Made by a program: the position numbers and the translations under genes. Shown here piece after piece: positions 50,616-61,268 of a stretch of 64,000 bases of DNA (its first letter is position 1; the number at the start of each line of letters is the position of its first letter). The notes under the pieces are model-generated. The model was given only the letters and a program-made list of their open reading frames with translations, did not search any database and was not told where the DNA came from. Origin of the DNA: Petrolisthes cinctipes (Eukaryota > Arthropoda > Malacostraca > Decapoda > Porcellanidae); NCBI GenBank assembly GCA_033782935.1, contig JAWQEG010000412.1, positions 310,001 through 374,000 of the forward strand, given 5' to 3'.

Positions 50616-51000
50616 AATAATACTAATCAAATTACTAATTCAATGACCATATATAACATAGGAAACAAAAATGGAATTTCGAGTGTTTGGGGGTAGTTTG
50701 GGGGGGGGGGTTGGAGGGGTTTGAAGGCTGATAAGCAAGTTTGGTTGCTACTACATGATGCGTAGGACCTCAAAGAACATATTTAGCATGGAATTGATAA
50801 ATGCAAAATTTAGGCCAAAATTATCATGTCAGAGTGTGGTCTCCCCTCCTAACCTAAACTGCAGTAAGCTACCGGAACCTAACCTGGGCAAACTACCGGG
50901 AACTAAACGTGGTAAGGACCGTGGCAAAATACGGTAAATATTGAAACAACTGCCGTTATCATGTACGTTTTTTCTACTTTAATTACCCACTTATTTAGAC
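50616..51000. other. Non-coding stretch with degenerate CTACCGG-type repeats
   Basis: No gene is seen. A G10 run is at 50701-50710. From 50850, short phrases such as AACCTGGGCAAACTACCGG recur with variation (again at 51118-51150 and 51150-51190) and, on the opposite strand, near 45860-45900. They look like a decayed tandem or dispersed repeat. Confidence 0.5.
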
Positions 51001-51072
51001 CCATTCTAAGACTATTTTCTTCTATGACATTTCCAAGATAGGGCATATTCAAATGGGGCATTTTGAAATTAG
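51001..51072 (+). repeat. Dispersed repeat copy 2, right of the G-rich tract
   Basis: Same order of words as 46272-46345 (CCATTCTAAGACTATTTT, CATTTCCAAG, CATATTCAAA, TTTTGAAATTAG), with an extra TGGGGCA. It runs directly into a CCTAA tract at 51073. Confidence 0.6.
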
Positions 51073-51360
51073 CCTAGCCTAACCTAACCTAACCTAGACG
51101 CAATCAGACCACAGGGACCTAATCTGGGCAAACTACCGGAATCTAACCTGGTCAAACTACCAGGAAATAACCGTGGTAAAGTACAGGAAATGACTGGGGC
51201 AGAATACTGGGACCTAGCCGGATGTGGCAACACTGCTACAAAACGGTAATGGGCCAAACTTTACCTTAAATGGCACCAAACTATGGTAATCTGGGGTAAT
51301 TACCTTGGAAATGACAACACTGAAGAAATTAGCAATGTTGGTGTAAATAAAAGGGATTAT
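51073..51360. repeat. CCTAA tract and degenerate CTACCGGAA repeat
   Basis: Begins with CCTAGCCTAACCTAACCTAACC, the complement of the arthropod TTAGG unit. Four or so diverged units of AACCTGG(T/G)CAAACTACC(G/A)GGAA type follow up to about 51230. No coding content. Confidence 0.5.
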
Positions 51361-51364
51361 GAGT

Positions 51365-51525
51365 GTTAACTATTATTATTATCATTATTATTATTATTAT
51401 CTATTTATTTATTTATCTAGTTATTGGATTCTAAATATTCATTGGTATTTATTCAAATATATTTCATTTTTTTTTATAATACTCCTATTGTTATTATTAT
51501 TGTTATTATTATTACTTTTACATTC
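51365..51525. repeat. TTA/ATT trinucleotide tracts
   Basis: Two clusters of imperfect TTA repeats (about 51370-51420 and 51480-51520) separated by A/T-rich sequence. The short Tyr/Leu-rich open frame across them is a repeat product. Confidence 0.8.
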
Positions 51526-51614
51526 ATCATCTCAATGTAAACAAACTGGCGGCCATCATGGATTTTGACGTTATTATTGACAGTGTCGTGAAATCAGTGT
51601 TGCCATGTAAGAGG

Positions 51615-52072
51615 CAATTTTTTTTTTAATACTTACAAAAAAAAAAATAATAATACTTTAAAAAAATTAATACTAAAAAAAATTAATAAATAAAAAAATA
51701 ATATTACTTAAATAAATAATACTTAAAAAAAATTAATACTTATTAAAAAATTAATACTTAAAAAAAATTAATACTTACAAAAAGAAAATGAAAAAAAAAT
51801 AATACTTACAAAAAAAAGTACTTAAAAAAATTGATACTTAAAAAAAATACTAAAATAAAAATAATACTTAACAAAAATTAATACATAAACAAAATTAATA
51901 CTTAAAAAAAAGTAATACAAAAACAAATATATATACTTAAAAAAATAATACTTAAAAAAAATTTAATACTTAAACAAATGATATTTAAAAAAAATAATAC
52001 TTAAACAAAATTGTTACTTAAAAAAAATAATACTTAAAAAAAATTAATACTTAAAAAAAAAATTGTTACTTA
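51615..52072. repeat. A/T-rich minisatellite, AATACTTAAAAAAA units
   Basis: About 25 imperfect units of 15-19 bp built from AATACTTAAAAAAAATT. The A-run length varies from unit to unit. No coding content. It is close to pure A/T and would melt or bend easily. Confidence 0.85.
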
Positions 52073-52800
52073 TCAAACCTTGGTTTGGCACTTAAGACTG
52101 TCTTAGCCACTAAGGATATTATGGTTAAAGTTTAAAATTTTAGAAGTTACTATTAGGGTGCCAAATCAATCTTTAGATACATAAACAAATTCCAAAGTCA
52201 ATATGACTTCAGCGGGAAATGTATGTCAGTGTGACCAGTTTGGTAACTATAACAAGTAGCAAAAAGAATAACCTAAGTTGGATGTTAGGGAGAATAAAGT
52301 CAATGAAGCACCTGTAAAGACTCTCAAAATGACACTTAGCTGTAGGGTTGCAGACACTTCGTTCTCCCAAGGTGAAGAAATGAGGCACGAGAATAGTATG
52401 GGTTATCACCAATAGTCAGTCACCCAGTCGAGTACCGGTATAAGGTTTCTTGGATAAGTCAAGAGGATATGTAGAAAAGATCTCGTTAACTGAGAGCTAT
52501 GACAATCAAGAATAAGGTATAAATGAAAGAACTTGAAGTGACTTGTACTACCACCGGTATTTGACTGGGCGAGATCCAGAACAGAACTGCTTTCCACACT
52601 CACTCTCTCCTCCTCCATCACCTCGGATTATATGTTATGAATCATCCCCAAAAGTCTCGAACTGAGGAAAACAGTTTCATACAGTTTTCACAACACAGAA
52701 AATTAGATTCATGAACATGGATTCATGTATTCATCGAATCATATCTTAACAAAACTAAATATACAGCATCTAATAATTATAACAAATACATGTATATGTT
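52073..52800. other. Stretch without a recognised gene
   Basis: Unremarkable A/T-rich sequence. Open frames up to 71 codons on the minus strand (52209-52412, 52406-52621) show no family signature or clear splice context. I see nothing else. Confidence 0.5.
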
Positions 52801-52925
52801 ACACATGCAAAAAATCGATATTTTGGGTGCCCAAAGTCAATATGTGCATGCATCTTCTGTACCCGTTTATATCCCAAATTCAGGCTAAAAAAACAAACAA
52901 AAAATCGATATTTTTGTGTCCCAGA
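52801..52925 (+). repeat. Direct repeat, left copy
   Basis: Matches 54622-54740 in the same orientation: ATCGATATTTT, CCAAAGTC, ATATGT, CATGCATCTTCTGTACCCG, AATTCAGGCT and a terminal ATATTTTTG-GTCCCAG. The copies differ by substitutions and short indels. Inside each copy the phrase ATCGATATTTT-GG-TCCC occurs twice. Confidence 0.8.
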
Positions 52926-52932
52926 AGCGATC

Positions 52933-53134
52933 TGTACAGTCGGCCACAGTTCTGGCTGTTACAGTCAGCACAACAAACTCCAGTTGTCTGACGTTTGTAT
53001 CCATGACTTTTCGAATCATGGGCTCGAAGAGTCTCAGGGGTGAAGAAGTGAGACGGTGCAGGGGGCGGAAGAGAGAGGGAGAGAGAGGGGGTACAGACGA
53101 GAGAGAAGGACGGGGGAGGAGAAAAGGGGACAGA

Positions 53135-53138
<4 letters not shown>
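52933..53138 (+). repeat. Inverted repeat, left arm
   Basis: The reverse complement is found at 54362-54578 with about 90% identity by eye: TGTACAGTCGGCCACAGTTC, CTGGCTGTTACAGTCAGCAC, CGAATCATGGGCTCGAAGAG and a purine-rich tail. The right arm carries about 11 extra bases in the purine-rich part. The two arms enclose 1.2 kb. Confidence 0.85.

Positions 53139-53194
<56 letters not shown>
53138..53194 (+). repeat. (GA)n microsatellite
   Basis: About 57 bp of pure GA repeat at the inner end of the left inverted-repeat arm. It is absent from the right arm, so it expanded after the arms were formed. The repeat creates long open frames on both strands, which are not genes. Confidence 0.97.
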
Positions 53195-53196
<2 letters not shown>

Positions 53197-53269
53197 GGGT
53201 GGAGGAGAGGGTGGGCTGAAGGAGAGAGAGGGGGAAGGGGGACAGAATGAGTGGAGGGTAAAATAGCAT

Positions 53270-54361
53270 AAGCCAACCAATGTAAGATATTGCTTAATAT
53301 TCAAAAGATAAATTTTATTTTTATATTACTTCGAGAAAGATAATTAAAACCATATAGCCACGTCGGATGTAAAAGAGTTATAAAATGCAATTATCGTTAT
53401 CAGTGATACGGAGATATCACATGACATTTGGATAGCAGATATTTTTTCACAGTGCCTTATGTTAACTGAGGTGGGACAGCCAGCATGAAGGAAAAGAGAG
53501 ACAGGTGAAGATTTAAAAGGAAGCGGCTCAGGTTCAAAGGGTGGCCAAATTCCCTCAAGTATTGCCTACGAAAAAAAAAGAAAAAAAAAATTGTAAGTCA
53601 TACCTTCTTGCGGGGGTTTCCAGTAACTATACTAGTGATAAACAAAGAAATGTTTCTGTGAAGTAATTTATTCAACAAAGCTTTCATAACATCATCACGA
53701 GACAGACAGACAGACAGAGAGAAAGAGAGAAAACCCACAATTTTCGGTAACACTGATTCTGCTCTTTTTCTCTGACCAATGATTGTATAAGTTTATTACT
53801 ACCTGGCCAGTGTAATAACGTTACTATAATGTCTGCTTTACCTAATTCGCCGTAATAAAAAAAAAAAATCTTTAGTATCAACTATGGAAATTATAAGTGC
53901 ATTGGTATAACCTAGTGTTTGTCATTCCTTGTATGGCAGCATGGGTCTGGCAATATACAGTATAAATCTTAGCCAGAGTTATTTAACCTATACTATAATG
54001 TTAATAAATCGAGTACTGTTAATACTAGTAGTATTACACCCCTAATTGTTATAAACAAATTATTTTCAACTTTCGTATGAACAAAATTTGATCGTAGCTC
54101 GAGGAGGTTTATCTCTAGGCAACAGGCTAATAACTGCTTGTTTTTATACGCAATAACAAACCGTAACAACAATTGCTGTGACCAAGAACGCCATGAAAGG
54201 CAGTATGATGCTTACTTTAACACTCCAGTGTATAATTATAACTATTGTGATCGATATTTATTTAAGTAGCACGATTCACACAGTATGGTATTGAAATAAG
54301 TGGCAACTCTGAGTAATCCTATCATGAGAAATTTTATCATTTTCAAACTGAAAAACACACC
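53270..54361. other. Spacer between inverted-repeat arms, no recognised gene
   Basis: A/T-rich, with two A-runs (53573-53590, 53857-53868) and a short GACA/GA tract at 53698-53730. No reading frame with family features. If the arms are transposon ends, the internal part carries no detectable transposase. Confidence 0.5.
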
Positions 54362-54578
54362 CGTTTCTGTCCCCCTTTCTCCTCCCCCGTCCTTCTCTCT
54401 CGTCTGTACCCCCTCTCCCTCCCCCTTCCCTTCCTCTCTCTTCCGCCCCCTGTACCGTCTCACTTCTTCACCCCTGAGACTCTTCGAGCCCATGATTCGA
54501 AAAGTCAGGGATACAAACTTCAGACAACTGGAGTTTGTAGTGCTGACTGTAACAGCCAGAACTGTGGCCGACTGTACA
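54362..54578 (-). repeat. Inverted repeat, right arm
   Basis: Reverse-complement partner of 52933-53138. The short reading frames on both arms translate alike, which is how the relation shows, but none has coding character. Immediately outside lies the right direct-repeat copy. Confidence 0.85.
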
Positions 54579-54621
54579 TACCTACTCAGTGCTAGAATGT
54601 TTTCAAAATATAGGCTCAAAA

Positions 54622-54740
54622 CATGCTAATAATCGATATTTTATGTGTCCAAAGTCGATATGTACATGCATCTTCTGTACCCGTTTTTATCTTAAATTCA
54701 GGCTTAAAACACCCGAAAATTCTATATTTTTGGGTCCCAG
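54622..54740 (+). repeat. Direct repeat, right copy, at the satellite border
   Basis: Counterpart of 52801-52925. It ends TTTTTGGGTCCCAG, and the satellite resumes at once with GGTGGTGGG at 54740, so this repeat forms the right boundary of the 19.2-kb non-satellite island. Confidence 0.8.
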
Positions 54741-57700
54741 GTGGTGGGAGTTTGGGTGTCATTACAGTGCTTTGACTGTAAATATCAACAGTCATTCATA
54801 GGTGGTGGGTGTGTGGGTGTCATTACAGTATTTTGATTGTAAATATCAACAGTCATTCATAGGTTGGTTGGTGTCATTAGAGTGCTTGGACTGTAAATAT
54901 CAACAGTCATTCATGGGGTGGTTAGTGTGTGGATGTCATTACAGTGCATGGATTGAAAATATCAACTTCCTTCCTGGGGTGGTGGGTGTGTGGGTGTCAT
55001 TACGGTGCTTGGACTGTAAATATCAACCATAATTCATGAGGTGGTGGGTGTGTGGGTGTCATTACAGTGCTTGGACTGTAAATATCAACCATAATTAATG
55101 GGGTGGTGGGTGTGGGGGTGTCATTACAGTGCTTGGACTTTAAATATCAACAGTCATTCATGGGGTGGTGGATGTGTGGGTGTCATTACAGCGCTTGAAC
55201 TGTAAATATCAACAGCCATTTATAGAGTGGTGGTTGTGTGGCTGTCATTACAGTGCTTGGACTATAAATATCAACAGTCAATCATAGGGTGGTGGGTGTG
55301 TGGGTGTCATTACAGTGCTTGGACTGTAAATATCAACAGTCATTTATGGAGTTGTGGGTGTGTGGGTGTCATTACAGTGCTTGGACTATAAATATCAACA
55401 GTCATTTATTGGGTGGTGGGTGTCATTAGAGTGCTTGGACTGTAAATATCAACAGTCATTCATGGAGTGGTGAGTGTGTGTGTGTCAATACAGTTCTTGG
55501 ACTGTAAATATCAACCATCATTCATTGGGAGGTGGGTGTGTGGGTGTCATTACTGTGCTCAGACTGTAAATATTAACAGTCATTCATGGGGTGGTGGGTG
55601 TGTGGATGTCATTACTGTGCTCAGACTGTAAATATTAACAGTCATTCATGGGGTGGTGGGTGTGTGAATGTCATTACAGTGCTTGGACTGAAATTATCAA
55701 CAGTCATTTATGGTGTGGTTGGTGTGTGGGTGTCATTACAGTGCTTGGACTGTAAATATCAAAAGTCATTCTTGGGGTGGTGGGTGTGTAAGTGTCATTA
55801 CAGAGCTTGGACTGTAAATATCAACAGTCATTTATGGGGTGGTGGGTGTGTGGGTGTCATTACACTGCTTGGACAGTAAATATCAACAGTCATGCTTGGG
55901 GTGGTGGGTGTGTGGGTGTCATTACAGTGCTTAGAATGTAAATATCAACCGTCATTCATAGGGTGGTGGGTGTCATTAGAGTGCTTGGACTGTAAATATC
56001 AACAGTTATTCATGGGGTTTTTGGGTGTTTAAGTGTCTATGCAGTGCTTGGACTGTAAATATCAACAGTCATTCATGGGGTGGTGGGTGTGTGGGTATCA
56101 TTACAATGTTTTAACTGTAAATATCAACAGTCATTTATAAGGTGGTGGGTGTCATTAGAGTGCTTGGATTGTAAATATCAACAGTTATTCATGGGGTGGT
56201 GGGTGTGTTTGTGTCATGACAGTGCTTGGACTGTGAATATTAAACGTCAATCATGGGGTGGTGGGAGTGTGGGTGTCATTACACTTCTTGGACTGTAAAT
56301 ATCAACCATCATTCATGGGGTGGTGAGTGTGTGGATGTCATTACAGAGGTTGGACTGAAAATATCAACAGTCATTCATGTGGTGGTGGGTGTGTGGGTTT
56401 CATTACAGTTCTTGGACTGTAAATATCAACCATCATTCATTGGGTGGTGGGTGTGTGGGTGACATTACAGTGCTTGGACTGTAAATATTAACAGTCATTC
56501 ATATGATGGAGGGTGTGCTGATGTCATTACAGTGTTTGGACTGAAAATATCAACAGTCATTCATGGAGTGGTAGGTGTGTGGGTATCATTACAATGCTTG
56601 GATTATAAATATCAACCTTCATTTATGTGTTGGTGGGTGTATGGGTGTCATTACAGTGTTTCGACAGTAAATATCAACAGTCATTCATAGGGTGGTGGGT
56701 GTGTGAGTGTTATTACAGAGCTTGGACTGTAAATATCAACAGTCATTAATGGAGTGGTGGGTGTGTGAGTGTCATTACAGTGCTTGGACTGTAAATATCA
56801 ACAGTCAATCATTGGGTGGTCCATGTGTGGGTGTCATTACAGTGCTTGGACTGTAAATATCAACTGTCATTTATGGGGTGGTGGGTGTATGGGTGTTATT
56901 ACAGTGTTTTAACTATAAATATCAACATTCATTTATTGGGTGGTGGGTGTCATGACAGTGCTTGGACTGTAAATATCAACAGTCATTCATGGGATGGTGC
57001 GGTTGTTGGTGTCATGACAGTTCTTGGACTGTAAATATCAACCATCATTCATTAGGTGGTGGGAGTGTGGATGTCATAACAGTTCTTGGAGTGTAAATAT
57101 CAACAGTCATTCATGGGGCGATGGGTGTGTGGGTGTCATTACAGTGCTTGGACTTTAAATATCAACAGTCATTTATGGGGTTGTGGGTGTTTGGGTGTCT
57201 ATGCAGTGCTTGGACTGTAAATATCAACAGTCAATAATGTAATTGTGGGTGTCATTACAGTGCTTGGATTGTAAATATGAACCATAATTAATGGGGTGGT
57301 GGGTGTGGGGATGTCTTTACAGTGCTTTGACTGTAAATATCAACAGTCATTCATGGGGTGGTTGGTGTGAGGGTATCATTACAGTGCTTAGACTGTAAAT
57401 ATCAAGTCATTCTTTGGGTGGTGGGTGTGTGTGTGTCATTAGTGCTTGGACTGTAAATATCAACAGTCATTCATGGGGTTGTGGGTGGCATTACAGTGCT
57501 TGGACTCTAAATATCAACAGTAATTCATAGGGTGATGGGGGTGTGGTTGTCATTACAGTGCTTGGACTGTAAATATCAACAGTCATTTATTGGGTGGTGG
57601 GTGTGTGGGTATCATTACAGTCCTTGGACTGTAAATATCAACCATCATTCATTTGTTGGTGGGTGTGTGGGTGACATTACAGTGCTTGGGCTGTAAATAT

Positions 57701-60329
57701 TAACAGTTATTTAGGGGGTGGTAGGTGTGTAGATGTCATTACAGTGCTTGGACTGTAAATATTAACAGTCATTCAAGGGGTAGTGGGTGTGTGGGTGTCA
57801 TTACATTGCTTGGACTATAAATATCAAGTCATTCATTGAGTAGTGGGTGTGTGTGTGTCATTAGTGCTTGGACTGTAAATATCAACTATCATTCATTGGG
57901 TAGTGGGTGTGTGGGTGACATTACATTACTTGGACTGTAAATATTAACATTCATTCATGGGGTGGTAGGTGTGTAGATGTCATTACAGTGCTTTGGACTG
58001 AAAATATCAACTGTCATTCATGGGGTGGTGGGTGTGTGGGTTTCATTACAGTTCTTGGACTGTAAATATCAACTATCATTCATTGGGTGGTGGGTGTGTG
58101 GGTGACATTACAGTGCTTGGACTGTAAATATTAACAGTCATTCAAGGGGTAGTGGGTGTGTGGATGTCATTAAAGTGCTTGGACTGAAAATAGCAACAGT
58201 CTTTCATGGGGTGGTAGGTGTGTGAGTGTCATTACAGTGCTTGGACTTTAAATATCAACCTCTATTTATGGTGTGGTGGGTGTGTGGGTGTCATTACTGT
58301 GCTTGGACTGCAAATATCAACAGTCAATCATGGGGTGGGCGGTGTGTTAATGTCATTACAGTGCTTGGAGTGTATATATCAACAGTCATTCATGGGGTGG
58401 TGGGTGTATGGGTGTCATTACATTGTTTTAACTATAAATATCAACATTCATTTATTGGGTGGTGGGTGTCATGACAGTGCTTGGAATGTAAATATCAACA
58501 GTCATTCATGGGATGGTTCGGTTGTTGGTGTCATGACAGTGCTTGGACTCTAAATATCAACAGTCATTCATTAGGTGGTGAGTGTGTGGGTGTCATTACA
58601 GTTCTTGAACTGTAAATATCAACCATCATTCATTAGGTGGTGGGTGTGTGGGTGTCATTACAGTGCTTGGACTGAAAATATCAACCGTCATTTATTGGGT
58701 GGTTGGAATGTGGGTGTTATTACAGTGCTTGGACAGTAAATATCAACAGTCATTCATAGGGTGGTTGGTGTGTGAGTGTTATTACAGAGCCTGGACTGTA
58801 AATATCAACAGTCATTCATGGTGTGGTGAGTGTGTATGTGTCATTACAGTGCTTGAACTGTAAATAACAACCATAATTAATGGGGTGGGTGGTGTGGGGG
58901 TGTCATTACAGTGCTTGGTCTGTAAATATCAGCAGTCAATCATGGGGTGGTGGGTGTGTGGGTGTCATTACAGTGCTTGGACTGTAAATATCAACAGTCA
59001 TTCATGGGGTGGTGGGTTTATGGGTGTCATTACAGTGTTTTGATTGTAAATATCAACAGTCATTCATAGGGTGGTGGGTGTCATTAGAGTGTTAGGACTA
59101 TAAATATCAACAGTCATTCATGGGGTGGTGGGTGTGTGGGTGTCATTACATTGATTGGACTGTAAATATTAAGTCATTCATTGGGTTGTGGGTGCGTGTG
59201 TCATTATTGCTTGGTCTGTAAATATCAACAATCATTTATGGGGTGATGGTTGGCATTACAGTGATTGGACTCTAAATATCAACAGTCATTCATAGGGTGA
59301 TGGGTGTGTGGGTGTCATTACAGTGCTTGGACTGTAAATATTAACAGTCATTCATGGGGTTGTGGGTGTTTGGGTGTCTATGCATTGTTTGGACTGTAAA
59401 TATCAACAGTCAATCATGGGATAATTGGTGTGTGGGTGTCATTACAGTGCTTGAACTGTAAATATCAACAGTCATTCATGGGGTAGTGGGTGTGCAGGTG
59501 TCATTACAGTGTTTTGACTGTAAATATTAACAGTCATTCATAGGGTGGTGGGTGTCATTAGAGTGTTTGGACTGTAAATATCAACAGTCATTCATAGGGT
59601 GGTGGGTGTGTGAGTGTCATTACAGAGCTTGGACTGTAAATATAAACAGTCATTCATGGGGTGGTTGGTGTGTGGGTGTCATTACAGTGCATGGACTGAA
59701 AATATCAACAGTCATTCATGGGGTGTTGGGTGTGTAAGTGTCATTACAGTGTTTGGACTGTAAATATTAACTGTCATTTATGGGATGGTGGGTGTGTAGG
59801 TGTCATTACAGTCTTTGGACTGTAAATATCAAAAGTCATTCTTGGGGTGGTGAGTGTGTGGGTGTCATTACAGTGCTCAGACTGTAATTATTAACAGTCA
59901 TTCATGGGGTGGTGGGTGTGTGGGTGTCATTACACTGCTTAGACTGTAAATTTCAACAGTCATTTATAGGGTGGTGGGTGTGTGGCTGTTATTACAGTGC
60001 TTGGACTGTAAATATCAACAGTCAATCATGGGGTGGTGAGTGTTTTGGTGTCATTACAGTGCTTTGACTCTAAACATCAACAGTCATTCATAGGTGGTGG
60101 GTGTTTGGGTGTCATTACAGTGTTTTGATTGTAAATATCAACAGTCATTCAATGGTTGGTTAGTGTCATTAGAGTGCTTGGACTAAAAATATCAACAGTC
60201 ATTTATGGGGTGGTGGGTGTGTGGATGTCATTACAGTGCATGGACTGAAAATATCAACTGTCATTCCTGGGGTGGTGGGTGTGTGGGTGTCATTACAGTG
60301 CTTGGACTGTAAACATCAACCATAATTAA
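54740..60329 (+). repeat. Satellite array B, same 62-bp monomer
   Basis: About 90 monomers of the same family and orientation as array A, including the same linked variants: a GTTTTGATTG monomer followed by the 54-bp variant with CATTAGAGTG (54830, 56110, 59040, 60117), and the CAAGTCATT / CATTAGTGC / GGTGGCATT series (57390-57490, 59160-59250). No long near-identical higher-order copies are visible here, so turnover looks older than in the first 22 kb of array A. Confidence 0.96.
60326..60329. repeat. piggyBac TTAA target duplication, left
   Basis: TTAA at the satellite-element border, paired with TTAA at 63833-63836. Satellite monomers at 55088, 57281 and 58871 show CCATAATTAATGGGG uninterrupted, which is the empty site. 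Confidence 0.93.
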
Positions 60330-60412
60330 CCCCTCCGGGCCGGGCCAAGAATGAAATTACGTGCTGTGTGTACGGGGCCAATACTTAATTTAATCCTGCC
60401 TGTCCGGGTATT

Positions 60413-60429
60413 TCCCGGAAAATCACTCT
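60413..60429. repeat. Left subterminal palindrome of the piggyBac element
   Basis: TCCGGGTATTTCCCGGA has a perfect 6-bp stem and a 5-nt TATTT loop, 83 bp inside the left end. Its CGGG-(T)ATTT-CCCG core resembles the GCGGGATTTCCCGC palindromes at the other end, which suggests a transposase or host-factor binding site. Confidence 0.6.
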
Positions 60430-60963
60430 ACTTCTCTTACTCCCTACGTCTAAACTACAATACTGAACAACTTAAATTTGATTGTGTACTCACTATCAAC
60501 TCCTCCTCTTTCCATTAAAACCAACCCTAGCTCTCTAGGACACTCCATTACCGAGAAATCAAGTGAGGAATGGAGGTCACTTTTCCCGTGAGAGCGAGGC
60601 TGCGTTCGCTTTGTGAGCGTGGCTCTGACAAGGACTGGCGTGGGTGGAGAAAAGATGGCCGCCGGCAGAATGACGCAACACTTGCCTCCCCCAGGCGACA
60701 CGTCGTACGGTTCGTGTGCATCCTACCATTACAGCCCCTGTATTATTTGTGTGGTTAGCTGACCATTCCAGAGTGGTTTTATGCCCTGGAGAGAAGCGTG
60801 GGAGTTATGTACAGTATTTACGCGAAACATTTTCAGTGTCATTCGCACCATTTGTTCATGTTCAACGTAAATATAAATGTGTCACTATCACTGTTATCCT
60901 TATTTTCTATATATTTTTGTATTTTGTTGTTTTAAATTTTTTATTATAATTTTTTCTATGCGT

Positions 60964-61207
60964 AAATGTGTCACTATCACTTTTCTTATAGCCTAATATG
61001 TACAAATGTGTCACTATCACGTCACTACAGCCTAAAATATATGTACAAATGTGTCACTATCACGTCACTACAGCCTAAAATATATGTACAAATGTGTCAC
61101 TCTCACTTTTCTTATAGCCTAATAAGTACAAATGTGTCACTATCACGTCACTACAGCCTAAAATATATGTACAAATGTGTCACTCTCACTTTTCTTATAG
61201 CCTAAAT
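60964..61207 (+). repeat. 40-43-bp tandem repeat downstream of the transposase gene
   Basis: Five to six units begin AAATGTGTCACT at about 60964, 61004, 61047, 61090, 61130 and 61173. Two alternating endings occur: ATCACGTCACTACAGCCTAA and CTCACTTTTCTTATAGCCTAA-like. It lies inside the element, 3' of the transposase reading frame. The positive-strand open frame over it is a repeat product. Confidence 0.85.
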
Positions 61208-61268
61208 AGTGTCACTGTCACCAAGTGTCACTGTCACTTTATTCGCATACTCCCATCACTTCCTGCTT

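Noticed and set aside
52880..53304. Open frames of 116-139 codons over the (GA)n tract on both strands
   Set aside because: Low-complexity Arg/Glu or Ser/Leu translation of a microsatellite, partly mirrored by the inverted repeat at 54362-54578.
60330..60960. A separate small gene at the left of the piggyBac element (frames at 60450-60701 minus and 60570-60758 plus)
   Set aside because: No conserved motif. It lies inside the transposon between its end and the tandem repeat, so it is more likely non-coding element sequence.
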